From assembly GCF_029873635.1 (NCBI RefSeq), contig NC_080417.1:30058214-30122213 (forward strand): a DNA stretch of 64,000 bases. Reading direction: 5' to 3'. A model generated the notes under the pieces. It ran no database searches. It was not told the DNA's origin and worked only from the letters and a program-made list of their open reading frames with translations. The position numbers and the translations under genes are program-made. This stretch comes from Malania oleifera (Eukaryota > Streptophyta > Magnoliopsida > Santalales > Ximeniaceae). This document shows, one piece after another, positions 34,178-44,445 of the stretch (position 1 is the stretch's first letter; every line of letters starts with the position of its first letter).

Positions 34178-35865
34178 TGTCACGCCCCGAACCCGAAAAT
34201 GGGACCCAGGAGTGAGATTGTAACCTAACATGTCCCTGTATCATACAAATCATCATAGATACAGTACAAAGGATGAGGGTCCGACCCCGTGGGGTTCCCA
34301 GGTACCCTAAACGCATCCAATCATAATCATATACGCAGCGGGAAAAAGTCATTTTATATCAACATATGCAGTACCATACCAGAGTCTATACAAGAGCAGA
34401 ACATGGCTCTAACAAAACGTACAAATTGGGTGCCCAAATACAACTCAAAATGGCAACCCACCAAAACTACAGTCCTAACACTTACCCAAGCGCTAACGCA
34501 GTACACCGGCCACTACGCTCCCTACACCAGGACGCTAGTTCCTGTTACTCGAAGGACCTGTAAAAATGTACGTACAGTAGGGGTGAGACACCTCTCAGTA
34601 AGGAAGAACACAGGTTATATCGGTGTGTGGCATTTGAGTGTTATCATGACACAACATACAAGCAGTTGAATGCAATCCAGTACTCATACACACAATGCAT
34701 ATACACACACATACGGCGGCCATTTATATGCAGCCCCGTCACAATACACACACATGATCAGTACACTGTGTCATCACACTCATCGGCTCGAAGCCGGTCC
34801 GCGACAATCCAGCGTTAGCCTGAAGCCATCCGCGAAGCATGGCGCCACCAGCACATGGCTAGTCCTCGAATCCCATGGCATCGTACCAGCGCTAATTTGT
34901 GGATCCACACCCTTCGGCTTGATCTACCGGAAAAGGCTCACTCCCTCGGATATAGAGCCGGTCACTCTTGCATACGTGGCAGGCAATAAACACACGCCCT
35001 CGGATATAGAGCCGGACACTCTCAGTACCTGGAATCATTTTGGAATCACGATCCAATCAACAATTCCGGAACCGAGTTCCTATCAGCAGTTCCGCATATC
35101 ACACACACATACATGCTCATATAACCAAACAAACCACACTCATTTAGTAATCAAAAACATGGTTTTCCAAGAAAATACAGTTTAAACAAAGTCAAGGTAC
35201 GGTCATCCCAATATCACAGTATAAATCACAAATATACTCGGTTTTCAACAAAACTCGGGATTCAGCCTGTCGCCCCATTTTTCCCAAAAACTGTAATAAT
35301 GAAAAACCCATAGTTTTCTCCATTAAATCCCCCCAAATGAGTAGCCAAAACACACACAGGATTGTGGACCACAGTTCCACTGAGTCCAATTTCAAAAATA
35401 ACCAATACAACACAGTTTCCCCTTACCTTAACCCTGTAAGCAAATCCCAAACTCCAAGGTCCCTAAACAACGAACCGAGTTTCAAAACCTACAAATCACA
35501 ATACATAATATACTCACAAGACTGATACCTACAAAACTACCGAATCAGAATTAAAAACCGAGCCTTACCTCGATTTTACGCCAAAACCCGAAAATCTCCG
35601 AAACAAGATTCCGATCCGTAGAAGTTGTAGAGAAACCTTCCACGATCCTCGTGGTAGCTTCTGTTTTCCGATTCCGTCAATGATCAGCGAAGAATTCTAT
35701 AGAGAAGGAGAGAGTAGAGAGAGTTTAGAGAGAGAGAAAGATAGGATTGAGTTTATTTAATGAAGAAGTAATAGAAATTTCCTTTTATAGCCCTGGACCC
35801 GAAAATTTCCAATTTTGCCCCTCTCTTAATATTTAAACCAATTTTTCATATTTTGGGTTCTTACA
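34178..35865 (-). mobile_element. Solo LTR of family C (1688 bp) with 5-bp duplication
   Basis: The minus strand reads TGTAAGAACCC...GGGGCGTGACA, matching the ends and interior of the LTRs of the 41429-49036 element. ATTCG flanks it on both sides (34173-34177 and 35866-35870), and removing it restores the CACTA unit. It has a TATA box (35783-35789) and the leader hairpin CCACGAGGATCGTGG, but it lacks the TCGTCGACGAG cluster found in the paired LTRs. Confidence 0.93.
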
Positions 35866-36645
35866 ATTCGTCACTAATATTCTAAAATAAAAATTTTTAT
35901 TTTTTTTAGAAATAAGGGAAGTATTAGTGACGGTTCCCAAATTCGTTACTAATAATCGGCCAATAGTGACGAATTTGTATATTTGTCACTAATACTCAAA
36001 AACAAAAATTTTTATTTTTTAAAATAAGGGAAGTATTAGTAACGACTTCCAAATCCGTCACTAATAATAGGCCAATAGTGACGAATATACAAATTCCTCA
36101 CTAATAGTTTGAAACAAAAAAATTTTATTTTTTATTTTAAATAAGGAAAGTATTAGTAATGATTCTCAAATCTATCACTAATAAGGGTCCAATAGTGATG
36201 AATTTGTATATTCGTCACTAATACTCTAAAACAAAAATTTTATTTTTTTAAAAAAAATAAGAAAAGTATTAGTGACTATCCAAAGTCTGTCACTAATAAG
36301 GGGCTAATAGTGACGAATATACAATTTCGTCACTAATAGTCTGAAACTTTTTTAAAAATGATAGTAGTGACGATTATTTAATCGTCACTAATGAATATCT
36401 TTTGGCGATGGATATAATTCGTCACTAATACCGTAAAAATCATCGCTAATATTTTTCCGAAATAATTTGTGCCCGAAAAATGTTTTCCTATGATTTTTTT
36501 TCAGTTTTTAGTGATGAAATTATTAGTAACAGATTCATTTTGTCACTAATAGTATCGTATTAGTAATGGTTACTAAACCGTCACTAATACCCACTTTTAG
36601 TGACGAAATTGAATCTGTCACTAATAAATTCATCACTAAAAACTA

Positions 36646-36658
36646 GCTTTTTGTAGTG
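36646..36658 (-). other. Terminal inverted repeat end of the CACTA element
   Basis: CTTTTTGTAGTG on the plus strand, the complement of CACTACAAAAAG. The next three bases are TTT, a candidate half of the 3-bp duplication; the left partner is missing. Confidence 0.75.
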
Positions 36659-36689
36659 TTTGAGTTCGGCTCTTTAAGACATATATATA

Positions 36690-36976
36690 TAGATATATCG
36701 AATTCGACTCGAGTAAAGCTTAAAAAAGGTGAGCTCAAGCTCAAACTTGACTTGAAGGAAACTCATTTCAAACTAATAAATGAATCAAATCACTAAGCTA
36801 ATTAAATTGATTGATAATTAACAAATATAATTTCAAAAATATATATTTTAAAGAAAAAAATTTTAAATAAAATTTTTAATGATATTAATATCAAGTTTGC
36901 TCACTAGCCTAATACCAAACTAGTTCACAAGCCTAATATCGAGTTAGTTCACAAGTTAGTAACAAACTAGTAACTT
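36690..36976. repeat. Unclassified repeat with GCTCAAGCTC/GACTCGAG motifs, left part
   Basis: Degenerate runs such as GAATTCGACTCGAG, GAGCTCAAGCTC and AGTTCACAAGCCTAATA. Similar sequence resumes after 39711, so the plastid fragment and the 37337-39705 element appear to lie inside it. Confidence 0.4.
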
Positions 36977-37098
36977 GGAGAGCACAGTACGACGGAGAGT
37001 TGTATATGCTGTGTGTGGGAAGGATGAATCACTTCCGAAAAGGAATCTATTGATTCTCTCCTAATTGCTTGGATTGTAGGCGTGATGATTTACTTCAC

Positions 37099-37133
37099 AA
37101 ATGAGGTCTATGGTTCAAGTCTAGGATGACCCA
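37099..37133 (+). pseudogene. trnI-GAU: Plastid trnI-GAU 3' exon remnant
   Basis: 35 bases with the T-arm phrase GGTTCAAGTCTAGGATGACC. The 5' exon with the anticodon is absent and several pairing positions have changed. Not a functional tRNA. Confidence 0.85.
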
Positions 37134-37196
37134 TATGCGCCAAGGAAAAGAACAAAAAAGCATTTGACCCCTTCATGCAAGCTCGAATTGGCTCAG

Positions 37197-37234
37197 GGGG
37201 TTATAGCTCAGTTGGTAGAGCTCCACTCTTGCAA
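37197..37234 (+). pseudogene. trnA-UGC: Plastid trnA-UGC 5' exon remnant
   Basis: 38 bases including the D-arm TAGCTCAGTTGGTAGAGC and the TGC anticodon, followed by intron sequence. The 3' exon is missing, so no complete tRNA can form. Confidence 0.88.
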
Positions 37235-37336
37235 TTGGATCATTGTGATTATGGGTTGGATGTCTAATTTTCCAGACAGTAATGATAATATCTTGTACAT
37301 AAACCGGTGGCTCACTTTTTCTAAGTAATGGAAAAT

Positions 37337-39705
37337 TGTTGGTCTTACAAGGTTTAAAATCTTATTATCTTGTTTTGATACTAACAAACAAGTGGAATTT
37401 AACGTATTTGTGTGAGCAATGTTATTTTAGGGCTCATATATGAGAAAGTAAGGTTAAATTGCTCACAAGGATCAAATGAAGATTAAAAGAATCAAAGCAT
37501 GGATTTAAAGATCAAAGCACGGATTTAAAGATGATATATTATACCTTGAAGAATATGAGGACATGAATGAGTTGTTGAAAGTCAAGGAATATTAAAGTCA
37601 AAAGAGCCAAAGAAAGACAAAGTGAGAAAGCTCAAAGAATATGAAAGCTTGAAAAAAAGATGGACTCAATCCAAGGACAAAGCATGAAGACTCAAGAACC
37701 TAGAATGAGAAAAATCTTAGAAGTCTTTCTGTAAGTACTTTAATGTTTAAATATCATTTAAAATATTATGAAGCTCTTAGGTTAACTTCTTGGACCTAGA
37801 TACCTTTTAAAATACTTGTAAAATATTTTTATAATGTCAAAAAATATTTTATAAAGGTTAAAATCATTTTTGGAATGAAAAGCACCAAAAAGAGTTTTTC
37901 CAAATGTTGTCAGTTTTTATACATTCACATTGAGGTGCATTTTTATCTATCTTAAACTCTTTATTTTAAAAATTATTCAACATAAAAGTTGTAGTATTTT
38001 CTCTTAGGTTTCTTTTGACACCAAGCACACTTAATTTGGAGTTATAAAAAAAATTTATGGCCAAAATACCGAAGTAGGGTCACAGTTGTCAGCCAACCGA
38101 ACACTGTTCACGGGAGGAACTTTAGCTGACTGAACAGCACACAGAACAACTTTAGACGATTGAAGTTAAACTTCAGACGTCTGAAGAATAACTTTAGATA
38201 ACTGAAGATTAAGTTCAGTCATCTAAATATTTTTTGCTGAATTTTCTAAAGAAGCAGAACCTCCTCAAACGATTGAACCCGAAAGTTTAGTCACTGTTAA
38301 TGGGCATATTTTTCAAAAGTTTTTAAATTCAAACTTATATTTCTTGGGCTCCAAACTTTCTAAAAACTTGGGAAATTATCTAAGGAAACTTTAGCAACAA
38401 GGAAACAAGTTTGAAAGCCTATAAATACATGGTTTTGCAAATCAAAACAAACCAAGAATTGAAAAATCTGTTTTGAGAAGCTGAAAGCACTCTTGTTCTT
38501 CCAAAGTTCTCTTGTTCACTCATTGAAAATCTCTTTTGCTAAGATATTCTAAAGTTCTAATCCTTCCTTTTCTGAATTCCTACTACTAATCCTCATCTAA
38601 GAAGGATATTGGTGAATTCTACACTTGAGTTTCATTCTGTTTCATAATGATATTTTACATTGAAGTATATAGTGCTGAACTTGTACTAACTTGCTCTTTG
38701 TGAGAGTATATTTGTACGCATATTATATATCTTGTTTCTTGTAGTTTTTTGATGTTCCAAGGATTGTTTGGATCATTGGCTAAGCAAAGGGATATTGCTT
38801 AGAGAGGCGGGCTCTAGCCTAATGGAGTGACCGAACGAGGGGACATCGTTTGGAGAGGTGGGCTCTAGCCTAGTGAAGGAGTGTTTGAGCGTGGGGTATT
38901 ACTTGTAAAGGTTTTGTTCCACCCATCAACGGAACAGGTTTAGTGAATCCTTTGGTGGTTTTCCAAAGGCGAGGACGTAGGCTGAGTATAAGTCGAATCT
39001 CATAAAAATCTTCGTCTCACTCTCTCTTTCCCTATTCTTTATTTTCAGTACATATTTAAATTGCGTGGATGGTTTAAATTTGAAAATTATATAAACTATA
39101 TATATTTGGAAATCAAGTAAACCTTGAAGTTTGATTTTGATTTAGGTTGCAGAAACCGAAAGGGAGTACGTTGGTTGAACCATTCTTTGCGAAAATCATA
39201 CGGGAGTACATTACTTGGCTAAACGTCCCAAAGATAAATTAACTTAAGAGTTTATTTGAAATCTGAAGTTTGGAAAGAGTAATTGGATTTGATATTGAAC
39301 ATCATATTGAAGAAGAAATTTCAAATATACAAGGCTTTGTTCAAATTTATATTTACCATAGGGCTGAACACAACATAAAAGATGAAAGTTAGATATACTA
39401 ATCTTGAATGCTTCCATCAATCTAATTGTGCTGAAGTGAATTTATATTTGGCAATCAAATTGGTTGTTGGTTTGAGCATTGTGGTTGATTGACTTGATTA
39501 GTTTAATTATTTGTGTGGTTGAAGATTGAATGTTTTATTAGTTGTCTTGTTGATGGTTTAAAAGAAACCAAGTTCTTGTTTGATTGACAAAATAGATAAA
39601 CAAGTTAAAGAATTGGTTAAATATTAAAAGAAGTTGAGGACTTTAAAAAGAAATTTTTAAGAGCCAATTCACCCCCCCTCTCTTGGGAAGCTATTCCTAA
39701 TTTCA
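37337..39705 (+). mobile_element. LTR-like insertion (2369 bp) with duplication AAAAT
   Basis: Starts TGTTGGTCTT and ends CCTAATTTCA. AAAAT is present directly before (37332-37336) and after (39706-39710). It has a cluster of CTTCAGACGTCTGAAG-like repeats (about 38090-38280), a TATA box (38420-38427) and the 3' C-tract phrase CCAATTCACCCCCCCTCTC near 39664. No coding domain was found. It is best read as a solo LTR or a non-coding LTR element, probably Ty1/copia type. Confidence 0.75.
38090..38280 (+). promoter_or_regulatory. Cluster of CTTCAGACGTCTGAAG-type repeats upstream of TATA
   Basis: Degenerate copies of ACTTTAGACGATTGAAG and CTTCAGACGTCTGAAG (the latter a perfect palindrome) lie about 140 bases before TATAAATA at 38420-38427. 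The layout matches the clusters in LTRs B and C although the sequence differs. Confidence 0.5.
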
Positions 39706-39710
39706 AAAAT

Positions 39711-40150
39711 TAGTCTATAAACAAACTGACAAATGAGTCGGCCTATGAGCCTACTAAGTCGAGTATGAACTAACTCAAACTCAACTTATTTAATTGATGA
39801 CCTTGAAATTTGACTTCAAGTTTCACTTGTTTAATTTGATAAATAAGATTAAGTGAGTTATTATCAAATCAAGAAGCTCACGAGCATCTTAAGTCATTTG
39901 CAGCCAGCCATGTTCTACAAATACTTCCAAGCCAAAAAATTAGTCCCTCCCATGAGGCCCATCTTTCACACATGCATGTTTGTACAATTTAAATTTAAAT
40001 TAGTTAGTTAGTGCTTAATAATATGAATTTTGAAATTTAATTTAAATTTATGTATTTTTAAATATAATATTAAATTAAATTTAAAAAGGATAAATTATTA
40101 TACATAAAAAATAGAAAACATACAATATAAAAGTGGTTAGATTCGTGAAA
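39711..40150. repeat. Unclassified repeat, right part, plus AT-rich sequence
   Basis: Continues the CTCAAACTCAACTTA/GCTCACGAGC-type degenerate repeat seen at 36690-36976. No gene recognised. Confidence 0.35.
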
Positions 40151-40167
40151 AAAATAAATTTTGAAAA

Positions 40168-40213
40168 AAAAAAAACACACACACACACACACGCACACGC
40201 ACACACACACACA
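40168..40213. repeat. (AC)n microsatellite
   Basis: A run of CA dinucleotides with a few CG variants directly left of the miniature LTR element. Confidence 0.9.
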
Positions 40214-40223
40214 AAAGGTGTCT

Positions 40224-40754
40224 TGTCAGGATCAAGTGCTACCGGTTCTTCTAAAACCAATTGGTGGTAGAAGGGGCGCAACATTTTCCTTTAAACAGCA
40301 GTGCAGAGCCCCGCACTAAGCGTCGAGTGGACATGAGGGGCTGCACCAATTCTAAGCAGGGGTGCCGACGGGCTGGCACACCAAGCATTGTTGAGCTGGG
40401 GCCCACTGCTACAATCCCTCGCAACAGGGTTGACTGCTGACTTCCTATAAAGCCAACAATCACCCCCCTAGCAGCTACCCTGGGAGCGCTTAAACCCGTG
40501 ACCACGCTTTGATACCACTTGTCAGGATCAAGCGCTACCGGTTCTTCTAAAACCAATTGGTGGTAGAAGGGGCGCAACCTTTTCCTTTAAATGGCAGCGC
40601 AGAGCCCCGCACTAATCGTCAGGTGGACATGAGGGGCTGCACCAATTCTAAGCAGGGGTGCTGACGGGCTGGCACGCGAAGCACTGTCGAGCTAGGGCCC
40701 ACTGCTACGATCCCTCGTGACAGGGTTGACTGCTGACTTCCCATAAAGCCAACA
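40224..40754 (-). mobile_element. Miniature LTR retrotransposon (TRIM), 531 bp
   Basis: Two direct repeats of exactly 235 bp (40224-40458 and 40520-40754) flank a 61-bp interior. On the minus strand each repeat starts TGTTGGCTTTAT and ends GATCCTGACA. After the first comes AG and the primer-binding site TGGTATCAAAGC (initiator-Met tRNA type, 40517-40506). Before the second lies a polypurine tract with AGGGGGGTGAT. AGGTG follows the right end (40755-40759) and also lies three bases beyond the left end (40216-40220), an imperfect duplication. No coding capacity, so it depends on another element. Confidence 0.88.
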
Positions 40755-40844
40755 AGGTGAAACATTTCATAACATAATTAAGAAATTAGCTACTAGAATA
40801 ATTTTTGTTATACTAGTTATGCGTTTGTAATATATTCTTTAGTA

Positions 40845-41150
40845 GACTAATAATAGATTATTACTAACAGATTAGAACCGTCACTAATGATGCATTTTTT
40901 GGTGGGAAATAAATATTAAGACTATTAGTGACGATTTATGAAAACCATCAATACTATTAGTGACGGTTCTAAAAACCATCACTACTAATGCATTTTTTGA
41001 CTGTAAAAAAAGGTCAAAAATATTAGTGACGCTTTTTATTGACCTTCACTAATACCGAAAAAATGTTGCTAATGTTTTCTCACATGACGCTTTCAATTTC
41101 GTCACTAAAAGTGATACTTTTGTCACTAAAAATCAAATTTTTTTGTAGTG
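40845..41150 (-). mobile_element. Terminal fragment of a second CACTA element
   Basis: Repeated TTAGTGACG...CGTCACTAATA-type motifs lead to the terminus TTTTTTTGTAGTG at 41150, the complement of CACTACAAAAAAA. It differs in sequence from the 36658 terminus, so it is a different copy or subfamily. The rest of the element to the left is absent. Confidence 0.75.
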
Positions 41151-41499
41151 TAGGTAAAATTTATTCTTTGTATCTTACTTGATAGAGATATAGGAGAGAC
41201 ACGTAATGGTAACTTAGGAAGACTAAACATTATATTTGGTTTTGGATGAGCAACAAATATAGATTGAAGATTCAAAACAACCATAGACACATTAAGAAAT
41301 AAAGCTTGTGTTGTCCAGAGATGAATTAACTGGCCCTCTAATGAAATTCTGCAAGCCTTGTCTTTAACAAAAGACAAAACAAACAATGAAAGATGATAAC
41401 AAAAACAGCAATGTAAGTGGAATATAAATATAAGAACCCGGACTATGATAAATGGGTTTAAATAAATAAGAGAGGGGTAAAATTGGTATTGGAACAGAC

Positions 41500-41680
41500 T
41501 TCGTCAACGAAGGCCATGCATCTCTAGTCGATGAAGTTCAGAGGCTCGTCGATAAGGAGAAGTCGAAGAGTTTTGGGAACCGGTGATATTAGGATTCGTT
41601 GACGAATCCACCATCTCGTTGACGAGTTGTATATATGACCTCGTCGATGAGTACACCATCTCGTCGACGAGTTCGCCTGA
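41500..41680 (+). promoter_or_regulatory. TCGTCGACGAG cluster in the U3 of the 5' LTR C
   Basis: At least seven degenerate copies of CTCGTCGACGAG within 180 bases, ending about 15 bases before TATAAATA. The 3' LTR has the matching cluster at about 47300-47470. The family C solo LTR at 34178-35865 has none. Confidence 0.65.
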
Positions 41681-42429
41681 GTCAAAGGGCTATAAATATC
41701 ATTTTTCATTGCTTAACCATTAAGAAACTCAAATATCTTCTCTCTATCTCTCTAGAACTCTCCCTACTCTTTATCTCTCTAGATTTCTTCTCCGTTCGTT
41801 GTGAGAATCGTAAATCTGAAGTTACCACGAGGATCGTGGAAGGATTCTCTACAAGTTCTATGGATTGGAATCCCGTTTCGGAGATTTTCGGGTTTCGGCT
41901 TAAAATCAAGATAAGGCTCAGTTTTTAATTCTGATCAAGTAGTTTTGTAGGGAATAGTGTTGTGAGTATATTCTATACTGTTGATTGTAGGTTTTGGAAC
42001 TCGATTCGCTATTTAGGGACCTTAGAGTTCGGGATTTGCTATTTGGGGAAAAGGTAAGGGGAATTGTGTTTATATCAGTTATTTTTTAAATTGGAATCAG
42101 TAGAACTGTGGTTTGCAGTTCTGTGTGTGTTTTGGCTACTCATTTGGGGGGAATCTGATGGGGAAAACTACGGGTTTTTCATGATTACAGTTTAGGAAAA
42201 AGGGTACAACGGGCTGCATCCCTGGTTTTGTTGAAAACCGAGCGTATATGTTGATTTATACTGTGTTATAGGGATGGTCGTGTCTTAGCTTGTTTAAACT
42301 GTATGTGTTTAGAAAACCGTGATTTTAGATTACCAAATGGGTGTGGTTTGTTTGGTTATATGAGCATGCATATGTTGTATTTTGGTAAAATAGGAATGGG
42401 GTTCCGAATTTATCTAGGTTTGAAATTCG

Positions 42430-42650
42430 GCTTTTGCTGAAGAGTGCGCAGTACCACTAGATTGGCCGGCTTTCGAGCCGAAGGATGTGCAAACACCAGA
42501 TCTGCACTGGCTTTTGCCGAAGGGTTTGAAATATCACCAGACCGTCGGCATTGGCCGAAGGGTGTGAAATATCACCAGATTGCCAATTTTTACCGATGGG
42601 TGTGAAATACCACCAGAAAATCCGGCTTCGAGCCGAAGGGTGTGACGACA
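42430..42650 (+). repeat. GCCGAAGGGTGTGAAATACCACCAGA-type short repeats in LTR C
   Basis: About five imperfect copies of a 40-60-bp phrase containing GCCGAAGGGTGTG and ATATCACCAGA. The 3' LTR has them near 48230-48490. The solo LTR keeps CTCTATATCCGAGGG variants instead. Confidence 0.6.
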
Positions 42651-43205
42651 CCAAATTGTATTGCATGTTTTTTGAAAATACTAGAACTGGTTTTGATTGT
42701 TTTGACTATTGAACTATGCATGTTAGTATGTCATGATAACACTCATATGCCACACACCGATATAACATGTATTCTTCCTTACTGAGAGGTGTCTCACCTC
42801 TACTGTACATACATTTTTACAGGACATTCGAGTAACCAAAACTAGCGTCTTAGTGTAGGGAACGTAGTGGCCGGTGTACTGTGGCTTACGCTTGGGTAAG
42901 TGCTAGGACTGTGTTTTAATGGGTTGCCATTTTGGGATGTGTTCGACACTTAGTTATACGTTGTATGTTAGAGCCTGTTTCTACTCTTGTATAGACTTTG
43001 GTATGATACTGTGTATATGTAGAAAGACCTTTTTCCGCTGTGTATATTATGTTGTGTTTGGATGTGTATAGGGTGCCTGGGAACCCCACGGGGTTCCGAC
43101 CCTCATCCTTTGTACTGTATCTGTGGATGATTTGTATGATACAGGGATAGGTTAGATTACATTTTCACCCTTGGGTCCCATTTCCAGGTTCGGGGCATGA
43201 CAGCT

Positions 43206-43217
43206 TGGTATTAGAGC
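43206..43217 (+). other. Primer-binding site of the family C element
   Basis: TGGTATTAGAGC lies three bases after the 5' LTR. Plant LTR elements commonly use TGGTATCAGAGC, complementary to the 3' end of initiator Met tRNA. Here one C has become T. Confidence 0.85.
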
Positions 43218-43639
43218 TAACCAGGTTGTTAGGTATTGTAGACTTGGTTAGGCTTAGTTGAGAGTACATACCAGAGTATAAGATGTTGGATATGGGTAGA
43301 GTTGGTTGAGGTTTGTTCAGTTGTTAGACTAGGATTTGTCGACGATTTCCGTGTTTTTCTTGGGATGACGATTCCAGTAAAAGAAGGGCAAATCATTGAT
43401 AACTTTCGTGTCAGTGTGATAGGACAGACCTGGACCTGGCAGGAAGTAGTTAACACGATTAGAGTAGATCATTATGTTAACTGTATATGTTGTAGGGATA
43501 CTGATAGATTCCTATTGTGCTGCAAAATGGAGCCCAAGGATAATGACCTGGGAAGTGGCTCCGAGGAGACTGCAAGTGAAGTGTGAGGAGATGCGAGCGC
43601 TCTCCTACTGCTGTGGGGTGCACCATTCAGAGGTTCACA

Positions 43640-44440
43640 CATATGCATCCTCCGACGTTCTCCGGAGGACCTGACCCAACGATAGTAGAGGACTGAATGG
43701 AAAAGATTGAGAGGATTCTGGAAGTCCTGCACTACACAAATAGGCAGTGAGTCCTCTATGCTACTTTCCAGCTATCTAGGGAGGTGGGTCGATGTAGAGT
43801 GCAGTGAACTTGCTGGAGAAATAGAGGGGCGGCCCTGAGGAGATGACATGGAGTCTTTTCAAGGAGGTATTCTTCGAAGATACTTCCCTGCTTCTGTTGC
43901 TTGATACGAAGGCAGATGAGTTTTCTGCTCTGACTTAGGGGAGTATGACGGTGCAGGGATATGCGACTTGGTACATAGAGTTGTCCCGCTTTGCGCCATG
44001 TTTGATCTCGAGCGAGTATGAGAAGACTCGGAGGTTCGAGAAGGGCTTGAGGAAGGATATCCGTAGATTAGTGGGTATGCTTCAGATCCGTGAGTTCTTG
44101 GTGTTGGTGGATAAAGCCACGGTGATTGAGACCAGTATCCAAGAGGATGAGGTGGATCAGGAATCGAGGAAGAGAACAGTACCTTCTAGTTCTCAGATAG
44201 GATCTCGTCAGGGATCGTGGAAGAAGAGGAACAAGGGCTTAAGTTACCATCAGAATACCGAGTGCTAGAGTTTCCAGGGGAGTCAGATTAGGGATCGTTG
44301 TACTAGACACAAATGGCATGAGGGTGAGTGCCAGTCGTTTGGAGGTAACTACTATAACTATGGCCAGTTAGGTCACATGTTTCGTTATTGTCATGCACCG
44401 AGGTGTGACGTGCCTACATCTAGTGTGAATTGAGGGAGCA
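43640..44440 (+). pseudogene. gag: Broken gag of the family C element
   Basis: Remnants of the retrotransposon gag domain: TFSGGPDPTIVED-stop, then MEKIERILEVLHYTNRQ (about 43655-43750), several stops, then an open 107-residue part at 43945-44268 with YIELSRFAPCLISSEYEKTR and RRFEKGLRKDIRRLVGML. Near 44350-44390 the zinc knuckle reads YYNYGQLGHMFRYC where the family has C at the first two metal positions, so both have changed to Tyr (TGT to TAT). Nucleic-acid binding by the knuckle would be lost. Multiple stops make it non-functional. Confidence 0.85.
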
Positions 44441-44445
44441 ATCAT

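Larger units (their letters stand above)
27780..36658 (-). mobile_element. CACTA (En/Spm) DNA transposon, left end missing
   Basis: The right terminus ends TTTTTGTAGTG at 36658, the complement of a CACTACAAAAA terminal inverted repeat. Inside it lies a subterminal repeat array (33830-36658). A minus-strand transposase remnant lies at 28055-29330. The left terminus is not found; an LTR-like element ends near 27696. The left boundary given is only where CACTA-like sequence becomes recognisable. A solo LTR (34178-35865) is nested in it. Confidence 0.75.
33830..36658 (-). repeat. CACTA subterminal repeat array (interrupted)
   Basis: About seven units of 105-125 bp start with CCAATAGTGACGAAT near 33923, 34033, 34150, 35950, 36067, 36187 and 36301. 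Each has TAGTGACGAAT and its complement ATTCGTCACTA flanking a short core. The core alternates between TTTGTATA and its complement TATACAAA in successive units. More degenerate GTCACTAATA motifs continue to the terminus. Subterminal repeats in En/Spm-type elements bind the element-encoded protein. A solo LTR interrupts the third unit. Confidence 0.85.
36980..37331 (+). other. Nuclear plastid DNA insertion (NUPT), trnI to trnA region
   Basis: Colinear with the plastid rRNA-operon spacer: end of the trnI-GAU intron (GAAAAGGAATCTATTGATTC), trnI 3' exon (37099-37133), the trnI-trnA spacer (GCGCCAAGGAAAAGAA), trnA-UGC 5' exon (37197-37234) and the start of its intron (CGGTGGCTCACTTTTTCTAA). Many differences from the plastid sequence as I know it are C-to-T or G-to-A, several at CpG, as expected of old methylated nuclear copies. 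The plastid comparison is from memory, not from an alignment. Confidence 0.9.
41429..43202 (+). mobile_element. 5' LTR of the family C element (1774 bp)
   Basis: Contains the TCGTCGACGAG cluster (about 41500-41680), TATA box (41691-41698), CT-rich leader, the leader hairpin CCACGAGGATCGTGG (41825-41839), a run of CCGAAGGGTGTG-type repeats (about 42430-42650), the hairpin TGAGAGGTGTCTCA near 42784 and the end GGGGCATGACA. Confidence 0.95.

Noticed and set aside
37197..37234. Functional nuclear tRNA-Ala gene
   Set aside because: Only the plastid 5' exon is present, followed by group II intron sequence. The 3' half is missing.
40251..40577. A coding gene on the minus strand with repeated MRPFYHQLVLEEP start
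   Set aside because: The frame spans the duplicated 235-bp LTRs and PBS of a TRIM element.
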